This document shows positions 53,846 through 63,489 of a stretch of 64,000 nt of DNA, piece after piece. The notes under the pieces are model-generated. The model searched no databases and was not told the DNA's origin. It worked only from the letters and a program-made list of their open reading frames with translations. The position numbers were made by a program, and so were the translations under genes. Source of the stretch: Piscinibacter defluvii (lineage in GTDB: Bacteria > Pseudomonadota > Gammaproteobacteria > Burkholderiales > Burkholderiaceae_C). Each line of letters starts with the position of its first letter. The first letter of the stretch is position 1. The stretch lies in assembly GCF_004011805.1 (NCBI RefSeq), contig NZ_RCHJ01000003.1:372001-436000 (forward strand), in the 5' to 3' direction.

Positions 53846-55108
53846 TTAGCCCCCGCGCCGCATCATGTCGAAGAAGTCGAGGTTGTTCTTGGTGGACTTC
53901 ATCTTGTCGAGGATGAACTCCATCGCCTCGATCTCGTCCATCGGGTAGAGCAGCTTGCGCAGGATCCAGCTCTTCTGGAGGATCTCCGGCTTGAGCAGCA
54001 GTTCCTCGCGGCGCGTGCCCGACTTGTTGATCAGGATCGACGGGTAGACGCGCTTCTCGGCCATGCGGCGGTCGAGGTGGATCTCGCAGTTGCCGGTGCC
54101 CTTGAACTCCTCGTAGATCACCTCGTCCATGCGGCTGCCGGTGTCGATCAGCGCGGTGCCGATGATGGTCAGCGAGCCGCCTTCCTCGACGTTGCGCGCC
54201 GCGCCGAAGAAACGCTTCGGGCGCTGCAGCGCGTTGGCGTCCACGCCGCCGGTCAGCACCTTGCCGGAGGAGGGCAGCACGTTGTTGTAGGCGCGCGCGA
54301 GCCGGGTGATGGAGTCCAGCAGGATCACCACGTCCTTCTTCAGCTCGACCAGGCGCTTGGCGCGCTCGATCACCATCTCGGCCACCTGCACGTGGCGGGC
54401 GGCGGGCTCGTCGAAGGTCGAGGAGATCACCTCGCCGCGCACCGTGCGCACCATCTCGGTCACTTCCTCGGGCCGCTCGTCGACCAGCAGCACGATCAGG
54501 TAGACATCGGGGTGGTTGGCGACGATGGCGTGCGCGATGTGCTGCATCATGACCGTCTTGCCGGTCTTGGGCTGTGCGACGAGCAGCGCGCGCTGGCCTT
54601 TGCCGATCGGCGCGATCAGGTCGATGATGCGGCCGGTGATGTTCTCGTCGGACTTGATCTCGCGCTCGAGCTTGAACTGCTCCTTCGGGAAGAGCGGCGT
54701 CAAGTTCTCGAACATGATCTTGTGCTTGCTCTCCTCGGGCGTGAGGCCGTTGACGCGGTCGACCTTCACCAGCGCGAAGTAGCGCTCGCCGTCCTTGGGC
54801 ACCCGCACCTCGCCCTCGACGGCGTCGCCGGTGTGCAGGTTGAAGCGGCGGATCTGGCTCGGGCTGAGGTAGATGTCGTCGGTCGACGCCATGTAGCTCG
54901 TGTCCGGCGAGCGCAGGAAGCCGAAGCCGTCGGGCAGCACCTCCAGCACGCCGTCGCCGAACACCTGCTCGCCGCCCTTGGCGCGCTTCTTCATGATCGC
55001 GAACATCAGCTCCTGCTTGCGCATGCGAGCGACGTTGTCGATCTCCAGGCTCTCGCCCATCTTGATGAGCTCGGAGACGTGCAGGGCCTTCAGTTCGGAG
55101 AGATGCAT
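53846..55108 (-). CDS. rho: Transcription termination factor Rho
   Basis: A 420-residue hexameric RNA helicase. The N-terminal Rho domain ([38 protein letters not shown]) precedes the RNA-binding cold-shock-like domain ([20 protein letters not shown]) and RecA-like motor with Walker A AQPKTGKT, Walker [18 protein letters not shown] and the R-loop. Length is standard. It is followed by bL31 type B and preceded by a leader of about 200 bases after trxA. Confidence 0.97.
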   Translation of the reverse strand: MHLSELKALHVSELIKMGESLEIDNVARMRKQELMFAIMKKRAKGGEQVFGDGVLEVLPDGFGFLRSPDTSYMASTDDIYLSPSQIRRFNLHTGDAVEGEVRVPKDGERYFALVKVDRVNGLTPEESKHKIMFENLTPLFPKEQFKLEREIKSDENITGRIIDLIAPIGKGQRALLVAQPKTGKTVMMQHIAHAIVANHPDVYLIVLLVDERPEEVTEMVRTVRGEVISSTFDEPAARHVQVAEMVIERAKRLVELKKDVVILLDSITRLARAYNNVLPSSGKVLTGGVDANALQRPKRFFGAARNVEEGGSLTIIGTALIDTGSRMDEVIYEEFKGTGNCEIHLDRRMAEKRVYPSILINKSGTRREELLLKPEILQKSWILRKLLYPMDEIEAMEFILDKMKSTKNNLDFFDMMRRGG

Positions 55109-55327
55109 GGGGCTGCCCTAGGCGGGTGGTGCGATGCGGCCGCGGGCTGCGCGGCTGCGCCTTGGCGACGTGGGACTACGCTGGATGTGGGGGCCGGAGC
55201 CACGCGCTGCCGGATCGGCTTTGGCCGCCAGCCCCGTTATCGGAGCAGGGCGGCCGGGCGTGGAGGCAATCTGTTCGCCGCAGGCTCCGGTGCTCGTGGG
55301 ACCGGCGCCTGCGACGATTGGGCGGGA
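55109..55327 (-). other. rho upstream region
   Basis: 219 bases between trxA and rho. I see no gene. Rho leaders in many bacteria carry Rho-dependent autoregulatory sequences, but no such structure can be claimed by eye. The trxA and rho genes are on the same strand, so rho may also be read through from trxA. Confidence 0.4.
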
Positions 55328-55657
55328 TTATAGATGGCGGTCGAGGAAGGCGGTCAACTGCGCCTTGGGCAGCGCACCGACCTTGGTGTCCACGAGCTCG
55401 CCGCCCTTGAACAGCATCAGCGTCGGGATGCCGCGAATGCCGTACTTGGCGGGCACCGCCTGGTTCTCGTCGACGTTCATCTTCGCGATCTGCAGGCGGC
55501 CGCCGTAGTCCTTCGAGATGTCGTCGAGGATGGGCGCGATCATCTTGCACGGTCCGCACCACTCGGCCCAGTAGTCGACCAGCACCGGCTTGTCGGACTG
55601 CAGAACGTCGACGTCGAACGACGCATCGGAGATGTGCTTGATGTTTTCGCTGCTCAT
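55328..55657 (-). CDS. trxA: Thioredoxin
   Basis: A 109-residue cytoplasmic thioredoxin. Active site [15 protein letters not shown], cis-Pro region [15 protein letters not shown] and C-terminal [14 protein letters not shown] are typical. It reduces protein disulfides with electrons from thioredoxin reductase. ATG at 55657 has GAGGA upstream; the longer in-frame extension to 55930 is rejected. trxA-rho is a common gene order in proteobacteria. Confidence 0.97.
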   Translation of the reverse strand: MSSENIKHISDASFDVDVLQSDKPVLVDYWAEWCGPCKMIAPILDDISKDYGGRLQIAKMNVDENQAVPAKYGIRGIPTLMLFKGGELVDTKVGALPKAQLTAFLDRHL

Positions 55658-55761
55658 GGGTGGATCCTCGGGCGGGGCCACGCGACCATCGGTGGCCGAG
55701 GCACAATGATTCTGACACAAAGGCCCTGCGGCCGTGGCGCGTGGCGCCGTGGTCCTTTTCG

Positions 55762-58371
55762 ATGGCAGCGATAGCGCGCCACCCCCTTGAAATCGCCGGC
55801 GACCGCCCCCACGGCGGTGCGCCGTGGACGGCCTTCGCGGCGCAGTGCCGGCGCTGGGCGCACGACCGTGGCCTGGCCCTGCGCGACTGCATCGTGCTGC
55901 TGCCCTTCGCGCAGCTGCTGCCGCTTGCACAGCAGGCCATCGCGGCGGGCGGCGGCTGGCAGCCGCGCATCGAGACCACGCAGTCGCTGGCGCGCTCGCT
56001 CGGCCCGCCAGCAGCCGCGCAGCCCTGGCAGCTGAGCGGCGATGCCGCCCTGGACCGTCTCACGGCGGCGCGCCTGCTGCGCGGCCAGCCGCAGGGCGCC
56101 GAGTGGGCACGCCTCGATCCGCGTGGTTTCGAACGCGGCGTGGCGCTGCTGGTGCAGACGGCCCAGGAACTCGCCCGTGCCGCAGCGGCGCTGCCGCCGT
56201 CGCGCCGGCCGGCGCATTGGGCGGCGGGGCGCCGCACGCTGGCGCCGCTGCCCGGACCGGGCGTGCGCGAGCGCTGGCTGGCCCGGGTCGCCCTCGAATG
56301 GGCGGCCCAGGCGCCGGCGCCGGCCAGCGACCGGCTGTGGGACCTCCGCCCGGCCGCCTGGATGGTGCTGCAGGCCGGTGGACCCGATCCGCTCGCCGAG
56401 GCGCTGCTCGACGCGGCCGATGCCGCAGTGGCGGCACTGGTGGTCGACGCCGACGCGGCGCTGCCCGCGTGGAGCCTGCCCGAGCTGCCCGCGCTGGCGC
56501 GCTGCCCGGGCTTCGAGCAGGAGGCGCGCCGGGCTGCGGCGCTGGTGCTGCAGCATTGCGCGGCCGGGCAGACGCCGGTGGCGCTGGTCGGTCAGGACCG
56601 CCTGGTGGTGCGCCGCGTGCGCGCGCTGCTCGAGCGCGCCGGCCTGCAGCCGGTCGACGAAACCGGCTGGTCGCTGCCGACCACGCGTGCCGCGGCGCTG
56701 CTGATGGGGCTGCTGCGTGCGGCATCGCCGTCGGCCCGCAGCGACGACCTGTTCGACTGGCTCAAGACCCTGCCGCCGGGGGCGCTCGGCGCGCCGGCGC
56801 AGCTCGAACGCCTCGAGCAGGCCTGCCGCCGGCTCGGCCTGGCCCGCGCCGTCGACCTGGCACGCCTCGCCCCGGACAGTGCCGAGGCGCAGACCGCTGC
56901 GCTCGTGCGGATCATGCTGGCACCCCTGGCCGATCGCCGCCGGCTGCTGGCCGAGTGGCTGCGCGCCGTGCGTGCCGTGCTCGAGGACTGCGGCGCCTGG
57001 GCGGCCCTGCAGACAGACGCAGCCGGCCAGGCGTTGCTGCGGGCGCTGCGCCTGGCCGGCGCCGGCGACGCCGAACCGGCCTGGCGCGATGCCGCCGACG
57101 CGACCATGCTGGACCTGGACGAGTTCGCGGCCTGGGTCGATGCGAGCCTGGACGCGGCGACCTTCCAGCCCGCCGCCAGCCATCCGGACGTGGTCATCGC
57201 GCCGATGGCCCGGCTGCTGCTGCGGCCGTTCGCGGCGGTGGTCTGGCCCGGTGCCGACGATCGCCAGCTCGGCGCGCCACCGGCGCCGCACGCACTGTTC
57301 GACGACACCACGCGGCGCGAACTCGGCCTGCCGGACGCAGCGGCGCTGCGCGCGCGCGAGCGCCTGCTGTTCGAGCATGCTCTGCGCCTGCCGCGGCTGA
57401 GCTTCCTGCGCCGCCAGGGCGAGGGCGGCGAACCACTGGTCGACAGCCCGCTGCTGCAGCGTCTGGCGCTCGACCTGGCGCTGCAGGGGCGTGAGCTCGC
57501 GCCGGCCGCCGACCCAGGCCAGGTGCTCGAGGTCACGCTGACGCCGCGGCAGCGCCCCGCACCCGCGGCGCCGGGGCGGCTGCCGGCCGCGCTCTCCGCC
57601 AGCGCGGCCGAGGCCTTGCGCGAGTGCCCGTATCGCTTCCTGGCGCGCCACCTGCTGCGCCTGCGCGAGGACGAGGAGCTCGACGACGCCGTCGAGAAAC
57701 GCGACTACGGCAACTGGCTGCATGCCGTGCTGCTGCGTTTTCACGCCGAACGCGAGGCGCCGGCGCCGGCGGCGCAGGAGGTCGCCCGGCTGCTCGCGCT
57801 GGCCGAGCAGGAGCGCCATGCGCAGGGCCTTGCCGAGGAGGTGGCGCTGCCCTTCGGCGCCTCGCTGGCCAGCCTCGCGCCGCGTTACGTCGAATGGCTG
57901 CAGCGGCGCGATGCCGAGGGCGCACGCTGGCAGGCCGGCGAGCAGGAGCGCCGCGTGCCGCTGAGCGTCGTGCCCGGTGTCGAGCTGCAGGGCGTGATCG
58001 ACCGCATCGACCGCTGGCCCGACGGCACGCTCGAACTGCTCGACTACAAGACCGGCTCGGCCGACGCGCTCAGGCGCAAGCTGCGCGATCCGCAGGAGGA
58101 CACCCAGCTCGCCTTCTACGCCGCCTTGCTCGACCCGGCCGGCAGCGCGCCGCTGGCCGCGGCCTACCTGCCGCTGGACAGCAGCGGGCCGCTCAAGCCG
58201 CTGCCGCACCCGCAGGTCGGGCACAGTGCGCAGCGCCTGCTGCGCGAACTCGGCGACGAGCTGGCGCGGGTGCAGGCCGGGGCGCCGCTGCCCGCACTCG
58301 GCGAGGGCAGCGTGTGCGACCACTGCGAAGCGCGCGGCCTGTGCCGCCGCGACGACTGGAGCGCGCCGTGA
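55762..58371 (+). CDS. addB: AddB-like PD-(D/E)XK nuclease subunit with iron-sulfur cluster motif
   Basis: A protein of about 869 residues. The N-terminal half is a degenerate helicase-like region without a visible Walker A motif. The C-terminal nuclease has [35 protein letters not shown] (catalytic D...D-x-K) and [10 protein letters not shown]. Four cysteines form the AddB-type [4Fe-4S] staple around the nuclease: one in [13 protein letters not shown] and three in [11 protein letters not shown] at the end. With AddA it processes double-strand breaks for RecA loading. ATG 55762 is chosen; GTG 55741 is possible. It overlaps addA by 4 bp. Confidence 0.85.
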   Translation: MAAIARHPLEIAGDRPHGGAPWTAFAAQCRRWAHDRGLALRDCIVLLPFAQLLPLAQQAIAAGGGWQPRIETTQSLARSLGPPAAAQPWQLSGDAALDRLTAARLLRGQPQGAEWARLDPRGFERGVALLVQTAQELARAAAALPPSRRPAHWAAGRRTLAPLPGPGVRERWLARVALEWAAQAPAPASDRLWDLRPAAWMVLQAGGPDPLAEALLDAADAAVAALVVDADAALPAWSLPELPALARCPGFEQEARRAAALVLQHCAAGQTPVALVGQDRLVVRRVRALLERAGLQPVDETGWSLPTTRAAALLMGLLRAASPSARSDDLFDWLKTLPPGALGAPAQLERLEQACRRLGLARAVDLARLAPDSAEAQTAALVRIMLAPLADRRRLLAEWLRAVRAVLEDCGAWAALQTDAAGQALLRALRLAGAGDAEPAWRDAADATMLDLDEFAAWVDASLDAATFQPAASHPDVVIAPMARLLLRPFAAVVWPGADDRQLGAPPAPHALFDDTTRRELGLPDAAALRARERLLFEHALRLPRLSFLRRQGEGGEPLVDSPLLQRLALDLALQGRELAPAADPGQVLEVTLTPRQRPAPAAPGRLPAALSASAAEALRECPYRFLARHLLRLREDEELDDAVEKRDYGNWLHAVLLRFHAEREAPAPAAQEVARLLALAEQERHAQGLAEEVALPFGASLASLAPRYVEWLQRRDAEGARWQAGEQERRVPLSVVPGVELQGVIDRIDRWPDGTLELLDYKTGSADALRRKLRDPQEDTQLAFYAALLDPAGSAPLAAAYLPLDSSGPLKPLPHPQVGHSAQRLLRELGDELARVQAGAPLPALGEGSVCDHCEARGLCRRDDWSAP

Positions 58372-61300
58372 GCCCCGCAGCCCCCGCCTACCGGGCCGGC
58401 GGCACGCCGGTGGCGCGCGAACAGTTCTACGCCATCGCCTGCGACCCGCGCCGCAGCGTGGTGGTCGAGGCCTGCGCCGGCGCCGGCAAGACCTGGATGC
58501 TGGTGTCGCGCATCCTGCGGGCGCTGCTGGACGGCGCGCAGCCGCAGGAGATCCTCGCGATCACCTTCACGCGCAAGGCGGCCGGCGAGATGCGCGAGCG
58601 CCTCGCGCAGTGGCTGGCCGAGTTCGGCGTGCCGGCCGGCAGCACGGCACAGCGCCTCGAGGCGCTGCAGCAGCGCGGGCTGCCGCCGGCGCAGGCGGCG
58701 TTGCTCGAGCCGCGCCTGGCGGCGCTGCAGCGCGAGCTGCTCGACGGCGGCCGTCCGGTGCAGATCCACACCTTCCACGGCTGGTTCGCACAGCTGCTGC
58801 GCGCCGCACCGCTGGAGCTGACGCAGGAGCTCGGCCTGGAGCGCGAGGCCGAGCTGATCGAGGAGATCGACGACCACCTGCCCGAGCTGATGCGTCGTTT
58901 CCATGCGGCGCTGCTGCGTGATCCGGCGGCGCATGCGGACTACCGCGCCCAGGTGCTGCGGCGCGGCCGCGCGGCGGTCGGGCGCTGGCTCGAGGCGCTG
59001 CTGGCGCGGCGCGTGGAGTTCGAGCTGGCCGACCGGGCCGGCACGCTGGAGGCCAGCGTCGCGGCGGCCGTGCCGCCCGGCGCCGCGGCGCCGCAGGCCG
59101 AGCTGCTGCGGCCCGACGGGGTGACCGCGCTGCGCGCGCTGGCGGACCGGCTGGTGCAAGGCAACAAGACGCAGGCCAGGCAGGGCGAGCTGCTGCGCCT
59201 CGCGCTCGAGAGGGATGCGGCCGAGGCGCGCTTCGACGCCGTGCGCGCCGCGCTGCTCACCGCCGACGGCGCGCCGCGCAAGCTCGGCTCGCTCGAGGGG
59301 CTGGCCGAGGCGCAGGCGCTGGTCGAGCGCATCGCCGCGGTGCTTCTGCAGCAGCAGGCCCACGAGGAGCATGCGGCGATGGTGCGGCTGTCGCGCTGCC
59401 TGCTGGCCGAGTACACGCGCTACAAGCGCGGCCGCGGCCTGCTCGACATGAACGACCTCGAACGCGCCGCGCTCGCGCTGCTGCGCGACGCGACCCTCTC
59501 CGGCTGGGTGCAGGAGCGGCTGGACGCACGCCTCCGCCACGTGCTGATCGACGAGTTCCAGGACACCAGCCCGCTGCAGTGGCACGCGCTGCACGCCTGG
59601 CTGTCGGGATACGCCGGGGCCGGCGGCGGGCTGCCGGCGCCTGCGCTGTTCGTCGTCGGCGACCCGAAGCAGAGCATCTACCGCTTCCGCCGCGCCGAGC
59701 CGCGGGTGTTCGCCGCGGTGCGCTCCTTCGTCGTCGACACGCTGGGCGGCGCGGTGCTGGAGTGCGACCACACGCGGCGCAACGCACCGGGCGTGCTGGC
59801 GGCGGTCAACGCGGTGTTCGAGGCGGCGCAGCAGGAGGGGGCGGTCGACGGCTTCCGCGCCCACACCACCGAGGTCGGGCCGGAGGACGCGCCCGCGCTG
59901 CAGTCCCTGCCGCCGGTGCCGGCCACGCCGGCCGCGCGGCGCGGCGCGGCCGAGGAGCTGCCACCCTGGCGCGACAGCCTGACCGTGCCGCGCCACGAGC
60001 CCGAGGAGGCCCGTCTGGCCGAGGAGGCACGCCGTGTGGCCGCGGCCATCGCCGGGCTGCTCGCCGAGGGGCGGCATGCGCCCGGCGAGTTGCTCGTGCT
60101 GGCGCGCCGGCGCCGGCCCCTGCGGCTGGTGGGGGAGGCGCTGGCGGCGCTCGGCATCCGGCATGCGGCGGTCGACGACGGCCTGCTCGGCGATTCGCCC
60201 GAGGCGCAGGACCTGCTCGCGCTGCTGGACGTGCTGGTGTCGCCGCGCCACCGGCTGTCTCTGGCGCGGGCCCTGCGCGCGCCGTTGTTCGGCGCGAGTG
60301 ACGCGGAGCTGCTCGCGCTGGCCGATGCCGCAGCAGTGCGCGGCGGCGACTGGTGGGCCGCCCTGGTCGAGGCGCCGCCGCCCGGCGCAGCACTGCAACG
60401 TGCCGCCCTGCTGCTGCCCCGCTGGCGCGAGCTGGCAGGCCGGCTGCCGCCGCACGACCTGCTGGACCGCATCGCCGCCGAGGGCGAGCTGCACGCCCGC
60501 GTGGCCGCCAGCGTGCCGCCGGCGCGCCGCGCGCTGGCGCTGGAGGACATCGACGCCATGCTGGGTGCGGCGCTGCGCCTGGACGGCGGGCGCTATGCCA
60601 CGCCCTACGCCTTCGTGCGTGCGCTGCGCCGCCGCCGCGTGGTGCCCGAGCGCAGCACGCACGACGACGCGGTGCGGCTGCTGACGGTGCACGGCGCCAA
60701 GGGCCTGGAGGCGGAGGTGGTGTTCGTCGTCGACGCCGACGCGGCCCCCGCGCGCGCCGACACCGGCACGCTGCTGGTCGACTGGCCGGTCGAGGCGCCG
60801 GCACCGCGCCGCTGCGCCTTCCTCTACGCCGAATCGGCCTGTCCGCCCGAGCTGCAGCCGCTGCTCGACGCCGAGCGCGTGGCGCGGCGGCGCGAGGAGC
60901 TCAACGGCCTGTACGTGGCGATGACCCGGGCGCGCAGCCGCCTGGTGCTCAGCGCGACCGAGCCGGCGAACCGCAGCGAGTCGGCCAGGAGCTGGTGGCA
61001 GCGTGTCGAGCCGCAGGCGCAGCGGGTCGGGCTGCCGGTCGCTCCGGCGCGCACCGCGGACGAGACGCGCTGCACGCTCGGCGCCTTGCCGGCCTGGCGC
61101 GCCCCGGCGCCGCCCGCCGCGCCCGAGGATGCCGACACCCCGGCGCGGCGCCTGGGCCGCGCGGTGCACCGCACGCTGGAATGGTGGGCCGGCAGCGGCG
61201 AACGCGAGCTCGCACCGCTGGCCGCCGCTGCGGCGGCCGAGTTCGGTGCCGATCCGGGGGAGGTGGCCGCGCTGGCCGGCCGCATCGTCGCCAACCCGGA

Positions 61301-61586
61301 CTGCGCGCGTTTCTTCGACCGGGCAGGGCTGCGCTGGGCCGGCAACGAGGTGCCGGTGGTGCACGAGGGCGCGACCTTGCGCATCGACCGGCTGGTGCTG
61401 CTCGACGAACCCACCGGGCCGTGCTGGTGGGTGCTGGACTACAAGCTGCGCCGGCGCCCCGAGGAACTGCCGGCCTACCGCGCCCAGCTGGCCGGCTACC
61501 GCGCCGCGGTGCAGGCCGCGCAGGCGGATGCGCCGGTGCGCGCCGCCTTCGTCGCCGGCGACGGCGAACTGGTCGAGCTCGACTGA
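58368..61586 (+). CDS. addA: AddA-like ATP-dependent helicase/exonuclease (UvrD superfamily)
   Basis: A 1,072-residue SF1A helicase-nuclease. Helicase motifs in order: EACAGAGKTWMLV (Walker A), ITFTRKAAGEM (Ia), VLIDEFQDTSPLQW (II), GDPKQSIYRFRRAEP (III), LLTVHGAKGLEAEVVFVVD (V) and LYVAMTRARSRLVLS (VI). The C-terminal nuclease has GRAVHRTLEWW, LRIDRLVLLDE and WVLDYKLRRRPEELPAYRAQLAGY. It unwinds and resects broken DNA ends with AddB. GTG at 58368 overlaps the addB stop (GTGA), indicating coupling. Confidence 0.88.
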   Translation: MSPAAPAYRAGGTPVAREQFYAIACDPRRSVVVEACAGAGKTWMLVSRILRALLDGAQPQEILAITFTRKAAGEMRERLAQWLAEFGVPAGSTAQRLEALQQRGLPPAQAALLEPRLAALQRELLDGGRPVQIHTFHGWFAQLLRAAPLELTQELGLEREAELIEEIDDHLPELMRRFHAALLRDPAAHADYRAQVLRRGRAAVGRWLEALLARRVEFELADRAGTLEASVAAAVPPGAAAPQAELLRPDGVTALRALADRLVQGNKTQARQGELLRLALERDAAEARFDAVRAALLTADGAPRKLGSLEGLAEAQALVERIAAVLLQQQAHEEHAAMVRLSRCLLAEYTRYKRGRGLLDMNDLERAALALLRDATLSGWVQERLDARLRHVLIDEFQDTSPLQWHALHAWLSGYAGAGGGLPAPALFVVGDPKQSIYRFRRAEPRVFAAVRSFVVDTLGGAVLECDHTRRNAPGVLAAVNAVFEAAQQEGAVDGFRAHTTEVGPEDAPALQSLPPVPATPAARRGAAEELPPWRDSLTVPRHEPEEARLAEEARRVAAAIAGLLAEGRHAPGELLVLARRRRPLRLVGEALAALGIRHAAVDDGLLGDSPEAQDLLALLDVLVSPRHRLSLARALRAPLFGASDAELLALADAAAVRGGDWWAALVEAPPPGAALQRAALLLPRWRELAGRLPPHDLLDRIAAEGELHARVAASVPPARRALALEDIDAMLGAALRLDGGRYATPYAFVRALRRRRVVPERSTHDDAVRLLTVHGAKGLEAEVVFVVDADAAPARADTGTLLVDWPVEAPAPRRCAFLYAESACPPELQPLLDAERVARRREELNGLYVAMTRARSRLVLSATEPANRSESARSWWQRVEPQAQRVGLPVAPARTADETRCTLGALPAWRAPAPPAAPEDADTPARRLGRAVHRTLEWWAGSGERELAPLAAAAAAEFGADPGEVAALAGRIVANPDCARFFDRAGLRWAGNEVPVVHEGATLRIDRLVLLDEPTGPCWWVLDYKLRRRPEELPAYRAQLAGYRAAVQAAQADAPVRAAFVAGDGELVELD

Positions 61587-61690
61587 GCATGCGCCGCCGC
61601 GCCGAATAGCGTGCGTTTGGCCACGCTGTTCGGGGCTTGGGGCGGACCGTGGCGGGCGTCCAATCGGGGACACGTCGCCTGCCTGCCTCG

Positions 61691-63481
61691 ATGGTCGCTC
61701 CTGCCACGCCCGCCGCTGCCCGACCCCACCCGATCCGCGCGTTCGGGCGCTACGAGCTGCGCCAGCTGCTGGGCAAGAGCGCCGGCACGACGGCCTGGCT
61801 GGCCTTCGACCCACGCCTGGGCCAGGACGTGATGCTGACGATCCCGCGCGTGCAGCCCGCGGACGCCGGCGCCCTCGAGCTGCGCCTGCGCGAGATGAAG
61901 CAGGCCGCACGGCTGAACCACCCGAACCTGGCCCATGTGATCGAGGTCGGCGTGCAGGACCACTGGCCCTTCCTGGCGGTCGACCGCGCGCTCGGCGTGA
62001 CGCTGCCCGAATGGCTGGCGAGCCACCCGCGTCCGGCACCGATGGAGCTGGCCGGCCTGCTCTGCCAGGTGCTGGCCGGGCTCGCATTCGCGCACGAGGC
62101 CGGCACGCCGCACCGCGACATCCAGCCGTACCAGGTGCTGATCAACGAGCAGGGCCAGGTGCGCCTGACCGGCCTGGCGGCCGCCGAGCCGGGGCGGCCG
62201 GCCGGGCCCGCCGACACCCCGGCCGAGACAGGCACGCTGCGCGCGCAGCGCGACGCCGCCCAGCGCGACCTGCTCGCATGCGGACTGCTGCTGCACCAGC
62301 TGCTGGCCGGTGCCCCGGTGCTCGACGAACCCGACCTCGGCGCCGTGATCGCCCGCATGGCACCGCAGGGTCGCGACCTGGTCCGCCTGCCGTGGAGCAC
62401 GCCCCAGCCGGTGCCCGAGGGCCTGCGCGCGATCGCCAACCGCTGCACCGCCAGCCAGGAGCGCCAGCGCTACCACAGCGCGCGCACCCTGCTGCGGGCG
62501 CTGGAAGGCTGGCGCGAGGTCGAAGGGCAGGGCAACGGCGACCCGCTCGCGCTGCTGCTGGACCGGCTGCGCAGCGTCGGCCACCTGCCGGCGCTGCCGG
62601 GCATCGGCCAGCGCGTCGGCAAGCTCTCGTCCAGCGACAGCCAGCGCACCGACGAGATCGCCGAGCTGCTGCTGCAGGACATCGCGCTCTCGTTCGAACT
62701 GCTGCGCACGGTCAACTCGGCCCAGGTGCGCGGAACCCAGATCGGCGGCAACGGCCCGGTGCTGACGCTGCGCCGTGCCGTGTCGCTGATCGGCGTGGAC
62801 GGCGTGCGCAGCGCCGCCAACGCGCTGCGCCCCTGGCCCGGGCCGCTCGGCGAGGCCGGCGCCGCGGCGCTGAACCGCAGCATGGCCTGCGTGCGCCTGG
62901 CCGGCCACGTGGCGCAGGCGCTGCGCCCGCCGGGTTACGACGGCGAGGTGGTCTACCTGGTCGCGCTGATGCAGAACCTCGGCCGCCTGCTGGTGCAGTA
63001 CCACTTCCCCGAGGAGGCCGAGCAGATCCGCCAGCTGATGCAGCCGGCGCCGGCACCCTCGGGCGGTGCCGACCTGCCCGGCATGAGCGAGGAGGCGGCG
63101 TCCTTCGCCGTGCTCGGCGCCGACACCGAGGCCCTCGGCGCTGCGGTGGCGCGCCACTGGGGCCTGGGCGAGGAGGTGCAGCACATGATCCGCCGGCTCT
63201 CGGTCGGCAAGCCGGTTCGCATGCCCGACAGCGATGCCGACGTGCTGCGCGTGGCCGCCAGCGCCGCCAACGAGGCGGTCGACGCGATGACGCGGCTGCC
63301 CGCGCCGAAGATCGGCCCGGCCATCGTGCAGGTGGCGCAGCGTTATGCACGCGTGCTGCACCTCAGCCCGAAGGACCTGCAGGAGGCGCTGCAGGGCGCC
63401 CGCGCCTCGCTGCAGACCGGCGCGCCGCTGGCCGCCGCGCCGCGCACCCTGTCGCCCGACGCCGCCACCACCGCCGACTGA
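61691..63481 (+). CDS. Pseudokinase-HDOD fusion protein
   Basis: A 596-residue protein with two parts. Residues 18-290 follow a bacterial Ser/Thr kinase fold (GRYELRQLLGKSAGTTAWLAFDPRLGQDVMLTI) but key residues are lost: the VAIK Lys is Thr50, HRDLKPSN is HRDIQPYQ (141-148) and DFG is LTG. Residues about 300-510 form an HDOD signalling domain (GIGQRVGKLSSSDSQRTDEIAELLLQD...LMQNLGRLLVQYHFP). It probably senses or scaffolds rather than phosphorylates. An intact kinase follows 8 bp downstream and resembles its N-terminus, suggesting duplication. The start is uncertain; ATG 61691 lacks a clear ribosome binding site. Confidence 0.82.
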   Translation: MVAPATPAAARPHPIRAFGRYELRQLLGKSAGTTAWLAFDPRLGQDVMLTIPRVQPADAGALELRLREMKQAARLNHPNLAHVIEVGVQDHWPFLAVDRALGVTLPEWLASHPRPAPMELAGLLCQVLAGLAFAHEAGTPHRDIQPYQVLINEQGQVRLTGLAAAEPGRPAGPADTPAETGTLRAQRDAAQRDLLACGLLLHQLLAGAPVLDEPDLGAVIARMAPQGRDLVRLPWSTPQPVPEGLRAIANRCTASQERQRYHSARTLLRALEGWREVEGQGNGDPLALLLDRLRSVGHLPALPGIGQRVGKLSSSDSQRTDEIAELLLQDIALSFELLRTVNSAQVRGTQIGGNGPVLTLRRAVSLIGVDGVRSAANALRPWPGPLGEAGAAALNRSMACVRLAGHVAQALRPPGYDGEVVYLVALMQNLGRLLVQYHFPEEAEQIRQLMQPAPAPSGGADLPGMSEEAASFAVLGADTEALGAAVARHWGLGEEVQHMIRRLSVGKPVRMPDSDADVLRVAASAANEAVDAMTRLPAPKIGPAIVQVAQRYARVLHLSPKDLQEALQGARASLQTGAPLAAAPRTLSPDAATTAD

Positions 63482-63489
63482 CCGATCCG

